Part shown: positions 19,931-30,600 of the stretch, piece after piece
How positions within the stretch are numbered: position 1 is the stretch's first letter
How the letters are laid out: each line of letters begins with the position of its first letter
Assembly: GCA_903875055.1 (NCBI GenBank)
Contig: CAIQUX010000184.1
Coordinates: forward strand, 1 to 38,959
Length of the DNA: 38,959 bases
Reading direction: 5' to 3'
From: an uncultured Bacteroidota bacterium
Lineage (GTDB): Bacteria > Bacteroidota > Bacteroidia > Chitinophagales > Chitinophagaceae
Program-made: the position numbers and the translations under genes
Notes under the pieces: generated by a model
What the model was told of the DNA's origin: nothing
Database searches by the model: none
Seen by the model: the letters and a program-made list of their open reading frames with translations, nothing else

Positions 19931-20918
19931 TTTTTTTTCTATTGTTTAAAAATGGAATCAGCAATAAGGACACGCTGCCTCCAAGTAATATAATAATGGT
20001 GGGTACCAGCCAGATGATCCAACTGATAGCCAGACTCATGACTTTTTCGATACCGTACAGCGAGACGATTTCATCGACCAGCAAGGTATAAGCGCCCATA
20101 CCGCCTGGTGTGGCAATCATACCCAGGCTACCGAAGGAGAGCACGGAAAGACCGGTCTTATAACCAAGCGTACTGGTTTCCTGTATACTTTGGAAGCCAA
20201 GTATAATCATACCAAGATAAAGAGACCAGATGAGTAGGGTGTGAAAGACAAAGCCTTTCTTGTTTTTCATATTCCTGAAGCTGAGGATACCTTTGAGGAT
20301 ATTTCGGAAAATATCACGTAGCTTCATCATGAATTTCATTTTGGCAATTTTCTTACGGAAAACAAGCAACATGAACACCAAGGCTCCGAATACAATGAGC
20401 GAAATATGGTTGTTGTCTCCGCCTTTGACTGCATTATATTTGGCAATAAGGGTCTGCAAATATTCACTAGCCAAATCAACCTGCACAACGATGGTTATAA
20501 CGAAGATGAGCAAAAGGCATAGAATATCGAAAGCCCTTTCGGTAATGATGGTACCGACCAACTTATCGGCTGGTATTTTTTCATATCGCGAAAGGATAGT
20601 GCATTTGATGACTTCACCGAAGCGGGGTAAGAACATATTGGCAAGATAGCCAATCATGACTGCAAAGAAGGTGTTGCGTGTAGAGGGATGCATATCAAGA
20701 GGCTCCATCAGGTATTTCCATCGGACAGCGCGGCTCCAGTGACTTAGTAAACCCATGAGTACGATAGGAATAAGTAAGATGTACTTGGCCTTGCTGACAG
20801 AGAACTTGATTTTTTCAACATCATCATGCTTAAGATCCTTCAAGGATAACCAAATCAAAAAAGCACACAACCCGAACGTAAGTATATATGTAATGAGGCT
20901 GATGATTTTTTTTGACAT
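19920..20918 (-). CDS. Lysylphosphatidylglycerol synthase TM-region / flippase-like (UPF0104) protein
   Basis: 332 aa multi-TM; SHWSRAVRWKYLM, GYLANMFLPRFGEVIKCTILSRYEKIPADKLVGTIITERAFD; overlaps rfaE2 by 11 bp. Confidence 0.88.
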   Translation of the reverse strand: MSKKIISLITYILTFGLCAFLIWLSLKDLKHDDVEKIKFSVSKAKYILLIPIVLMGLLSHWSRAVRWKYLMEPLDMHPSTRNTFFAVMIGYLANMFLPRFGEVIKCTILSRYEKIPADKLVGTIITERAFDILCLLLIFVITIVVQVDLASEYLQTLIAKYNAVKGGDNNHISLIVFGALVFMLLVFRKKIAKMKFMMKLRDIFRNILKGILSFRNMKNKKGFVFHTLLIWSLYLGMIILGFQSIQETSTLGYKTGLSVLSFGSLGMIATPGGMGAYTLLVDEIVSLYGIEKVMSLAISWIIWLVPTIIILLGGSVSLLLIPFLNNRKKNAL

Positions 20919-20930
20919 TCGCTGTTTCGA

Positions 20931-21275
20931 TTAAAGTTTATTTTTCTCAGATGGAAATATGATGGTAGGCTTGAATTTCTTGGCTTCTTCGAAATCCATT
21001 AGAGCATAAGATACGATGATAATGATATCCCCGGGCTCAACTTTACGAGCAGCCGGGCCGTTGAGACAGATGGTACCGCTGCCGCGCTTGCCTTTAATAA
21101 CGTATGTTTCAAGCCGTTCACCATTATTAGTATTGACAATTTGCACCTTTTCATTTTCAATGAGGTTAGCAGCTTCCATTAATTTTTGATCAATTGTCAC
21201 ACTTCCGATATAATTCAGGTCTGCCTGAGTTACAATGGCCCTGTGAATTTTTGATTTTAATACCTGTATTTGCAT
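20931..21275 (-). CDS. panD: Aspartate 1-decarboxylase
   Basis: 114 aa; [23 protein letters not shown] (GS cleavage site), [20 protein letters not shown]. Confidence 0.97.
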   Translation of the reverse strand: MQIQVLKSKIHRAIVTQADLNYIGSVTIDQKLMEAANLIENEKVQIVNTNNGERLETYVIKGKRGSGTICLNGPAARKVEPGDIIIIVSYALMDFEEAKKFKPTIIFPSEKNKL

Positions 21276-21584
21276 AAGGGTGTAAAAGTAGGTATTTGTT
21301 CTAAAAAAAATCCATTTATCGCGACTATTTGAAAAGGCAATACAAGGAAACGGGAGAAAGACATTATAGAGTGAAATTTATTTCGACTTCAATGGATATT
21401 ATCATCCTATTTGATACACTTTTCAAGGACGTGATTAAAGTTCAGAGCCAATTTCATACTTGGCATAAAGTCATTTGTAAAGGGGATTTTGCAACCCGTA
21501 GTCACTAATTTGGCTTAATTTGAATGGACAGAAATTCTATTTTTTTTCTCTATTTCTAAAATGCGTCTTATCTTTCGCGCTCTT

Positions 21585-22808
21585 ATGGAAAACAGAGTTG
21601 TCATTACAGGACTGGGCATTTATTCATGTATCGGAAAAAATCTGGAAGAAGTACGTCAATCGCTTTTCGAAGGGCGAAGCGGGATCATCATGGTGCCAGA
21701 GCGAAAAGAATTCGGTTATCGAAGCGGACTGACGGGATTTGTTGAACGGCCTAATTTAAAACATCTTCTAGATCGTCGGGCACGCATCATGATGCCCGAA
21801 CACGCCGAATACGCCTATGTGGCTACCAAGGAAGCCATGCAGGTAGCAGGCGTCGATGAAGATTATTTCGATCAGAATGAAGTAGGTATCATTTATGGCA
21901 ATGATAGCTGCGCTGAAGCCGTAATACAAGGAATCGACAAGATTCGAGAGAAAAAGGACACAATTTTAGTAGGTTCTGCGTCGGTGTTTCAGGTATTGAA
22001 TTCCACTATCAATATGAACCTGTCTACAATTTTTAAACTGAAAGGAATTAATCTGACGCTGAGTGCTGCTTGCGCCAGCGGTTCACATTCTATTGGTCTG
22101 GGCTATATGTTTATCAAGAACGGTTTACAGAACATGATTGTTTGCGGTGGCGGACAGGAGACGAATATCTACTCGATGCCCAACTTTGATGCACTTGGTG
22201 CCTTTTCCATCATGGAATCAAATCCGACCAAAGCATCACGACCTTTTGACCGAGACCGTGATGGTCTCGTTCCTAGCGGTGGAGCAGCTACGGTGATATT
22301 GGAAAGTCTTGAAAACGCCCAAAAACGAGGAGCCACGATATTGGCAGAAGTAATCGGATACGGGTTCTCAAGCAACGGAGCTCATATTTCAAATCCGAGT
22401 GTCGACGGTCCAGCCCGATCGTTGAAACTGGCCTTGAAAGATGCGGGACTACAGGCAGCTGATATAGAATATCTGAATGCCCATGCCACTTCCACTCCTG
22501 CGGGTGATGCCAGTGAAGCAAAAGCAATTTTTGAAGTGTTCGGGAAGGATATGCCGTATATCAGTTCCACCAAAGGTATGACCGGACATGAATGCTGGAT
22601 GGCCGGAGCCAGTGAAGTGGTGTATTCGACACTGATGATGAAAAACGGATTCATAGCCCCGAATATCAATTTTGAAAACCCTGATGAGGACAGTGCCAAA
22701 CTAAACATAGTGGCAAGTACTCTTGAGAAAAAATTTGGTGTATATTTGTCGAATTCGTTCGGGTTTGGAGGTACCAACTCCTCACTCGTTATTAAAGACT
22801 GGAAATAA
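21585..22808 (+). CDS. Beta-ketoacyl-ACP synthase (FabF-like)
   Basis: ORF-track 21561-22808, likely ATG 21585 (MENRVVITGLGIYSC); Cys in SAACASGSH, His in NAHATSTPAGD and KGMTGHE. Confidence 0.92.
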   Translation: MENRVVITGLGIYSCIGKNLEEVRQSLFEGRSGIIMVPERKEFGYRSGLTGFVERPNLKHLLDRRARIMMPEHAEYAYVATKEAMQVAGVDEDYFDQNEVGIIYGNDSCAEAVIQGIDKIREKKDTILVGSASVFQVLNSTINMNLSTIFKLKGINLTLSAACASGSHSIGLGYMFIKNGLQNMIVCGGGQETNIYSMPNFDALGAFSIMESNPTKASRPFDRDRDGLVPSGGAATVILESLENAQKRGATILAEVIGYGFSSNGAHISNPSVDGPARSLKLALKDAGLQAADIEYLNAHATSTPAGDASEAKAIFEVFGKDMPYISSTKGMTGHECWMAGASEVVYSTLMMKNGFIAPNINFENPDEDSAKLNIVASTLEKKFGVYLSNSFGFGGTNSSLVIKDWK

Positions 22809-22817
22809 TATTGATAC

Positions 22818-23075
22818 ATGGAAAGAGAAAAAATAGTTGCAACCATCAACCACTTTTTAGTTGAAGATTTTGAAGTAGCGGAAGATTCGCTGACGCCTGA
22901 TGCCAATTTAAAGGACACGCTTGATTTGGATAGTCTTGACTATGTGGATCTTGTTGTCAGTATCGAAAGTAATTTCGGGTTCAAGGTAAAGCCGGAAGAC
23001 TTTCAGAAAATGGTTTCATTAGACGACTTTTATTCATACGTTGTCAACCAAGTTGCTTCTAAAACAACTGTGTAA
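22818..23075 (+). CDS. Acyl carrier protein
   Basis: 85 aa; LDLDSLDYVDLVVSIE phosphopantetheine Ser motif. Confidence 0.92.
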   Translation: MEREKIVATINHFLVEDFEVAEDSLTPDANLKDTLDLDSLDYVDLVVSIESNFGFKVKPEDFQKMVSLDDFYSYVVNQVASKTTV

Positions 23076-23959
23076 TGGCATCATGGGGTGCTTCAAGAGG
23101 TAATCAGTTAGGGTATCAGATTTTCATGGTCCTTTTAAAGACGGCCGGTATATTTCCAGCTTATGCTCTGTTGCGGCTTGTCACCTTATATTACTTCTTA
23201 TTTCCAGGTAAAGCTGGTAGAACCTTACGTTATTACTTTCAGAAACGACTTGGCTATTCCTTTCTTCGTTCACGATTGGCTATTTATCAGAATTTCAATT
23301 ATCTGGGTCGTTCCATCATCGACAAAGTAGTGCTTATGAGTGGTGCGCCTTCGCCTTTTACTGTCAATCATGATGGCGTATCCAATCTGGATGACATGGC
23401 GCGACAAGGAAAAGGAGGCTTACTGATCAGCGCCCATCTTGGCAATTGGGAAGCCGCAGGACATTTGCTTGAACGCACAAAAACGAAAATCAATATCGTG
23501 ATGTTCGATGGTGAACATGAGAAGATCAAAGAATATCTTGATCGGGTGAGAGAACGCAGCTTTAATGTGATTGTCATCAAAGAAGATATTTCACATATTT
23601 ATGAAATCAGTGCTGCGTTGCAACGGAATGAATTTGTGTGTATCCATGCCGACCGTTATGTGGAAGGGAATAAGACCATTGAAGCCACCTTATTGGGTGA
23701 AAAGGCCATGTTCCCCATAGGCCCTTTTGTATTGGGTACTACGTTTCAGGTGCCGGTTTCATTTGTTTTTGCGATGAAGGAAGGATTGAAACATTACCAT
23801 TTTTTTGCAAGTCGTGGTAAGATTTATCCAAGAGGCCGAAGCGGTATACCGGACGTGGTAAATGATTATACACGACAGATGGAAAAGATGATCAAAGTAT
23901 ATCCTTTGCAATGGCATAATTATTTTGAATTTTGGGAGGAAGAAAAGATAAAAAACTGA
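23075..23959 (+). CDS. Lysophospholipid / lipid A-type acyltransferase (LpxL-like)
   Basis: 294 aa; ISAHLGNWEAAGHLL, 1-bp overlap (TAATG) with ACP gene. Confidence 0.88.
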   Translation: MASWGASRGNQLGYQIFMVLLKTAGIFPAYALLRLVTLYYFLFPGKAGRTLRYYFQKRLGYSFLRSRLAIYQNFNYLGRSIIDKVVLMSGAPSPFTVNHDGVSNLDDMARQGKGGLLISAHLGNWEAAGHLLERTKTKINIVMFDGEHEKIKEYLDRVRERSFNVIVIKEDISHIYEISAALQRNEFVCIHADRYVEGNKTIEATLLGEKAMFPIGPFVLGTTFQVPVSFVFAMKEGLKHYHFFASRGKIYPRGRSGIPDVVNDYTRQMEKMIKVYPLQWHNYFEFWEEEKIKN

Positions 23960-24028
23960 CTATTGACTGTTGCCTGAAATTGCTTCTGTCAACGCAGTTA
24001 ATTTCTAATCTCAAATCATAAAAAATAC

Positions 24029-24036
24029 TATATTTG
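24029..24036 (+). promoter_or_regulatory. TAnnTTTG-type -7 element upstream of ruvA-sprA
   Basis: TATATTTG exact match, 10 bp before ruvA start codon; -33 element not clear. Confidence 0.4.
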
Positions 24037-24046
24037 TTTCCTCACT

Positions 24047-24628
24047 ATGATAGTATTCCTGAATGGTAATTATGTAACAAAAAATCCGGCGTATGTATGG
24101 ATGGAAGTGAACGGTATAGGCTATGAAGTCAATATCAGTCTGCATACGTATTCAAAAATTCAGACGCTGGAAAAAGGACGCCTGCTTACCTATCTGCATA
24201 TTAAAGAAGATGGCCATTCACTCTATGGCTTTTTTGACGAAGAAGAACGTAATCTCTTCCTCCAACTCATCTCTGTAAGTGGCGTCGGAACATCTACTGC
24301 GCGAATGATGTTATCGAGTATGAAACCAGACGAAATCAGTCATGCCATACGCACCGACAATGAAGTAGCACTGGGCAGAATCAAAGGAATAGGCCCCAAA
24401 TCGGCGAAACGTCTGATATTGGAACTAAAAGACAAACTACTGAAAACTAAAGGTGAAGTGAATTTGGACGCAGTGCCACACAATAATTTGGAGAATGATG
24501 CGTTAAATGCCTTGGTAAGTTTGGGCATAGCCCGCAATGCAGCATTTGTTGCCATTCAAAAAAGCGTAAAACAAGAAGCTGGCTTATCCCTGGAAGACCT
24601 GATAAAACTTACCTTGAAAAACATATAA
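24047..24628 (+). CDS. ruvA: Holliday junction branch migration protein RuvA
   Basis: 193 aa; VNGIGYEVNISLHTYSKI, LISVSGVGTSTARMMLS, IKGIGPKSAKRLILELKDKL. Confidence 0.96.
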   Translation: MIVFLNGNYVTKNPAYVWMEVNGIGYEVNISLHTYSKIQTLEKGRLLTYLHIKEDGHSLYGFFDEEERNLFLQLISVSGVGTSTARMMLSSMKPDEISHAIRTDNEVALGRIKGIGPKSAKRLILELKDKLLKTKGEVNLDAVPHNNLENDALNALVSLGIARNAAFVAIQKSVKQEAGLSLEDLIKLTLKNI

Positions 24629-24634
24629 AAGAAC

Positions 24635-27600
24635 TTGAACAACATACTTAGACATACCATACAATTTGTTCTCATTTCATCAGCCACGTTCATCGGGTTG
24701 ATTGCTAGTACAGCAAGTCCTTTTCATTATGAGAATTATGAAGTACCGGCAGTTGATACTCCTCAGTCCAAAAAAGATACGCTTCACTATCAGATTGAAG
24801 ATCGTCATGCAGACAAATTCAATGAAGACCCGAATGCAACATTCGACTTGAAGGATCCAGCTAATATCAAAACTAAAGTCGAATACGATCCGGAGAAAAA
24901 AGAGTATAATATCGAAGAAAAAGTTGGTGAATCGTATTACAGGCCTTCGACATATATGACCTATGATGAGTTTATGAAGTACCAATCGGGTAAAGATGAA
25001 GAGGCTTATTTCAAACGAAGATCCAGTACCATCACTCAGATTACAAAGAAAGGCGGCGTGATACCAAAAGTGAATTTAGGGAATGCACTGGTGGACAGGA
25101 TATTCGGTGGCAGTACGATTGAAGTGAAGCCGCAAGGAAATGTGGATTTATTTTTCGGTGGCAATTGGCAGAATGTCAAGAATCCTACGCTCGTTCAAAG
25201 TGCTCAGAAATACGGCATCTTCGATTTTGATATGAATATGAATATCAACCTCATGGCCAAGATCGGTGAGAAGATGAAAATGAATTTCAACTACAACACC
25301 AAAGCGACCTTCGATTTTGAAAATCAGCTTAAGTTGGAATATGCCGGTAAAGATGATGATATCATTAAGAAAATTGAAGCTGGTTATATCAGTTTCCCTT
25401 TGAAGACATCATTGATACAGGGTGTGCAGTCGTTGTTCGGATTAAAAACCCAGTTGCAGTTTGGACGGCTGATGGTCAATTCGGTGGTTTCACAACAACG
25501 GTCCAAAAAAGAAAGCTTCTCTGTGAAGGGCGGTGCTCAAACACAAACCTTCTCCATTCCCTGTGACCAATATGATGATTTCAGGTATTTTCTGTTAGGC
25601 CATAATTTCCGTGACAATTACAATAATGCCCTCAAGAATTTTCCTATCATCCAATCGTTGAACAATATCAACAAGGTGGAGGTATGGGTTACCAACCGAA
25701 ACGGTTCAACCGAAAATGCCAGAGATGTGGTTGCCTTGATGGATTTAGGTGAAGGGAAGCCTTACCGTACAGATTTTTATAAAGGCAACGATGGACAATG
25801 TGACAACAATGCCAATAGTCTTTATACCCAAATACTTCAATCACCCGGAGCCCGAGGTATCGGCACCGTGGTGAATTCCTTACTGAGTCTTGGCCTGAAA
25901 GGAAGAGTGGATTTTGAAAAAACATTTGCCCGAAAACTAAACCCTACAGAATATTCATACAATCCTCAACTTGGTTTCATTTCAGTGAATATCCAATTGC
26001 AACCAGATGACGTTTTGGGTGTGGCTTATCAGTATACCAATAACGGACGTGTTTCTCAGGTAGGAGAATTTGCTGCTACATTACCACCTGACAGCACGAA
26101 TCCCAAGGTGCTTTTCCTCAAAATGCTTAAATCGACATCTCCGGATCCGACCGTACCACTGTGGGACCTGATGATGAAAAATGTATATTCTTTAGGTGGA
26201 AGCGGTATCAGTCAGGAAGATTTTATAATGAATATTTTTTATCTTGACCCAGGTGGCGGGGAAAAACGATATTTGCCCGAAGGACCAAAAGCCGGTATTC
26301 CGTTAATCACTTTATTAAACCTTGATCGTCTGAACAATCAGGGAGATCCGCAACCGGATGGTCGATTTGATTATATCGAAGGCATCACAGTGAATTCAAT
26401 GATGGGAAAGATTATCTTCCCTGTACTGGAACCATTTGGAGAGGATTTAAAACCGGTTTTGGGTGGCAATACCCAACTCGAAAAGAAATACCTTTACAGG
26501 TTGTTGTATGATTCGACCAAGAATGTTGCCATTCAGTTTCCACAGTTCAACCGATTCCTTTTAAAAGGCACATTTAAATCAGCTAATTCATCTGAAATCT
26601 ATCTAGGAGGATTCAATATACCACAAGGCTCTGTAACTGTGAATGCCGGTGGACAACGTTTGATTGAAAATCAGGATTATACGATTGATTATGGTATCGG
26701 AAAATTAAGAATCATAAATGCAGGCCTCCTCAGTTCAGGTATTCCCATTCATGTGACGTATGAGAACAATGCAAATTTCGGGGCCATGCAGCAGAATTTT
26801 GTAGGCACCCGTTTTGATTACTTCGTCAATAACAATATCAATATCGGAGGTACTATGTTGCGTCTTTCAGAAAGGCCGTATTTCAACAAAGTCACCTTTG
26901 GCGAAGATCCGATTAAAAACACAGTCTTGGGACTGGATGCCAATGCCCAGAAGGATTTACCCCGACTCACTCGATTCATAGACCGTTTGCCTATTATAAC
27001 AACCTCAGCTCCTTCCATGGTCGTAGCTAGCGCAGAGGCCGCGGAAATAATTCCGGGACATAGCCGTTTTATTAATGACCAAAACGGAGAAGCGAATGTC
27101 TATATCGATGACTTTGAAGGCACACGTAGCGGTTATGACCTTAAATTCCCGGTCACTAGCTGGAGTCTGGCCAGTGCACCGCAGGAAGCTAAAGACAAAT
27201 TTGGGAATATCCTATTTCCTGAAGCTACATTGGTCAATGATTTGAGATATGGGAAAAACAGAGCCAAACTGGCGTGGTATAATCTGGATCCGTGTATGGT
27301 GGATCCGGGGCAGAGTTGCATTCCGGCACATCTGAAGACTGATACCGCTCAGTTATCAAATCCATATATTCACCTTGTTCAACCACAAGATGTATTTCCC
27401 AACAAATCATACACTGCCTTGCAAGGTAATCTGTCATCTTTTGACCTGGCTTTTTATCCTACTCAACGTGGTCCGTATAACTTTGACGCAACGAATATCA
27501 CAGCCAACGGTGAATTGCTGAATCCAAAGAAACGATGGGCTGGAATTATGAGACCGATCGATTTCAGCGATTTCGAAACAGCCAATGTGGAATTCATCGA

Positions 27601-30600
27601 ATTCTGGGTGCTCGATCCTTTTATCAATAAGCCAAACAGCAATGGCGGGTCCTTCTATATCAATCTGGGAAACATCTCTGAAGATATCCTGAAAGACTCC
27701 AGAAAGTTTTTTGAAAACGGGTTGCCCTACCCTGCCAATACCAATAAGATTGAAAAGACAAACTGGTCTTATATTCCGAAATTCCAGCAACAAATAACCC
27801 CTGCTTTTGACAACAACCCGGAAGCAAGAGCTTTACAGGACGTAGGGTATGATGGTATGAATGATGCCCAGGAGGCGGTAGAATTCAAGCCTTATCTGGA
27901 TGAACTAAGTGCTAATTTCGGTGCCAACTCACCAGTCTATCTTGCAGCTCTTGGAGATCCATCCAACGATGACTATCATCATTTCCGTGGATCGGATTAT
28001 GACAATGAAGCTGCATCTGTTTTCAAACGATATTCAAGATACAATAACCCACAAGGGAATTCACCTGTCACGGATAATTCATCACAATATTCGAACGCCT
28101 TCACTAATATCCCTGAATCAGAGGATATCAATCGTGATAATACACTGAATGAAAACGAGCAGTATTTTCAATACCGAATCGATCTGAAACCTAAGAATGA
28201 TCCGAGTATGCAAGTAGGTTCTAACTTTATTGTGAACCGCCAAAACACCACGGTTCATATGCCAAACAATACGAACCTGACAGAAACCTGGTATCAATTC
28301 AAGATTCCTATCAAGGAGTATACCGACCGGGTTGGTGCCATTCCTGATTTCAAATCAATCCGTTTCATGAGAATGTTCATGAATGATTTTGAAGATACCA
28401 CCTTCCTTCGTTTTGCCCGTTTGGAGTTAGGCCGTAATAGCTGGCGTCGTTATAATTTTTCTCTGAAGAATCCAGGTGAACTTGTACCTGATGACGATAA
28501 TAACGCAACTACCTTCAACTTATATTCGGTGAGTGTGGAAGAAAATAGTAGTCGTACACCCGTACCTTATGTTTCTCCTCCTGGAATACAACGCCAGCAA
28601 TTTCAGGTTTCCAACGGACAAAATGCCTTACAGAATGAGCAATCTCTGGCTATGCAAATCTGCGGACTGGAAGATGGAAATGCCAAGGGTGTTTTCAAAA
28701 CATTGGGTATGGACATGCGGAACTTCAAGCAGATGAAAATGTTCATCCATGCCGAAGGAACCGATAACGGTACTCCCTTAAAAGACAATGAACTCAGAGC
28801 CTTCATACGATTAGGAAGTGACTTTGTGAGCAACTATTATGAATACGAGATTCCGCTCAAAGTGACACCACCTACCACTAGCCGTGATCCGAATATCATT
28901 TGGCCTGAAGCCAACCGTATGGTGCTTGATTTTTCAAAACTCGTTCAAGTCAAATCTGATCGAAATAAAAGCGGCGGATCCTATGCAGTGCCGTATATCA
29001 TAAAAGATGATCTTGGCAATTATGTAAAGATTGTCGGCAATCCGAATCTGGGTGATGTAAAGATGGCTATGCTGGGTGTATTGAATCCTCAAAAAATGGC
29101 CAATGACCTCACCGATGATGGTGCAAAAAAATGTGCAGAAGTTTGGTTCAATGAACTTCGACTTTCGAATATGGATGAATCAGGTGGATATGCCGCCTTA
29201 GGAAAGGTAGATTTGCAGCTGGCCGATCTGGGAACCGTAAAAATGAGCGGTAGCATGCATACCGCCGGATACGGCAATATCGATCAACGAGTCAATCAGC
29301 GGGCCAAAGAGAATCTTTCTCAATTTGACGTCTCTGCCAATATCAATGCAGGTAAATTCACACCTAAAAGTTGGGGTGTGCAATTACCTATCTTTGCAGG
29401 TTATTCCCAAACCGTAAGCAACCCGGTATACGACCCATATGATATGGATATCAAGTTCAGTGACAAAGTCAAGAACTACAGCGGTAAAACCAAAGATTCT
29501 GTTAAGAAAGCCGCACAAGACTTTACATCGGTCAAGAGTATCAACTTCCAAAATGTACGTGTGGCACCCATAAATAATAAGAAAAGACAAATCTGGGACC
29601 TTCAGAATTTCGATTTGAGTTATTCATATACACAAACTGACAAACACAATCCTTTACTTGAAAAAGACCAACTGGACGAACATCATGCAAGTCTTGGATA
29701 TACATACTCATCCAAAGTAAAACCTATAGAACCGTTCAAGAAACTTATTTCTCAAAAAAAGAAATACCTCTATTTGATACGGGATTTTAACTTCAATGTC
29801 CTGCCGACCAATTTTACTTTCCGAAATAATATCAACCGGACTATGGGTGAAACGAGAGTCAGGAATATTGATGAAGGTGCTTACCCTATCACGCCGAATT
29901 ATTATAAATTCTTTACTTGGGTAAGAACATATACATTACGTTGGGATCTCACCAAAGCTTTGTCCTTTGATTATAATGCTGCCAACAATTCACGGGTGGA
30001 TGAACCATTTGGGCGATTGAATACACAGGCTAAAAAAGATACTTTCTGGCACAATTTCGGTCGTCTGGGAAGGAATACCGGTTATACCCAATCATTGAAT
30101 GCCAACTATACTGTGCCTATGTCAAAGGTACCTTTACTGGACTGGACTACCGTTCGTGCCAGTTATGGATCAACGTATCTGTGGACTAGTTCATCTTTGC
30201 TTGCCAAGAACCTTGGAAATGTCATAGGGAATACACAAAATAAACAGGTGAATGGTGAGATGGACTTTAACAAGCTTTACAATAAAGTCAAGATACTTCG
30301 CATCATCAACGGGCCATTGGCCAATACACCACCTCGCGGTGGTAAAGAGAATCCTGGTGGGAAAGGTGGTGATAAGAAATCGGATACGAATATAGAGAAA
30401 GGCGGTGGAGGAAAAGGTGATCCGGGACGAGGAGATATAGGAAAAGGTGACTACGGCCGAACGGATAATATTCCGAGTGGTCCGGGAAAAGATGGAGGAT
30501 CAGGTAAGGATGTAGGTTCTGTGACAGATCGTGAAATTAAATCGCCGGATGTCATCAAGAATAACGATCAGAAAGACAGTAAGGATATTGCAAGAAACAC

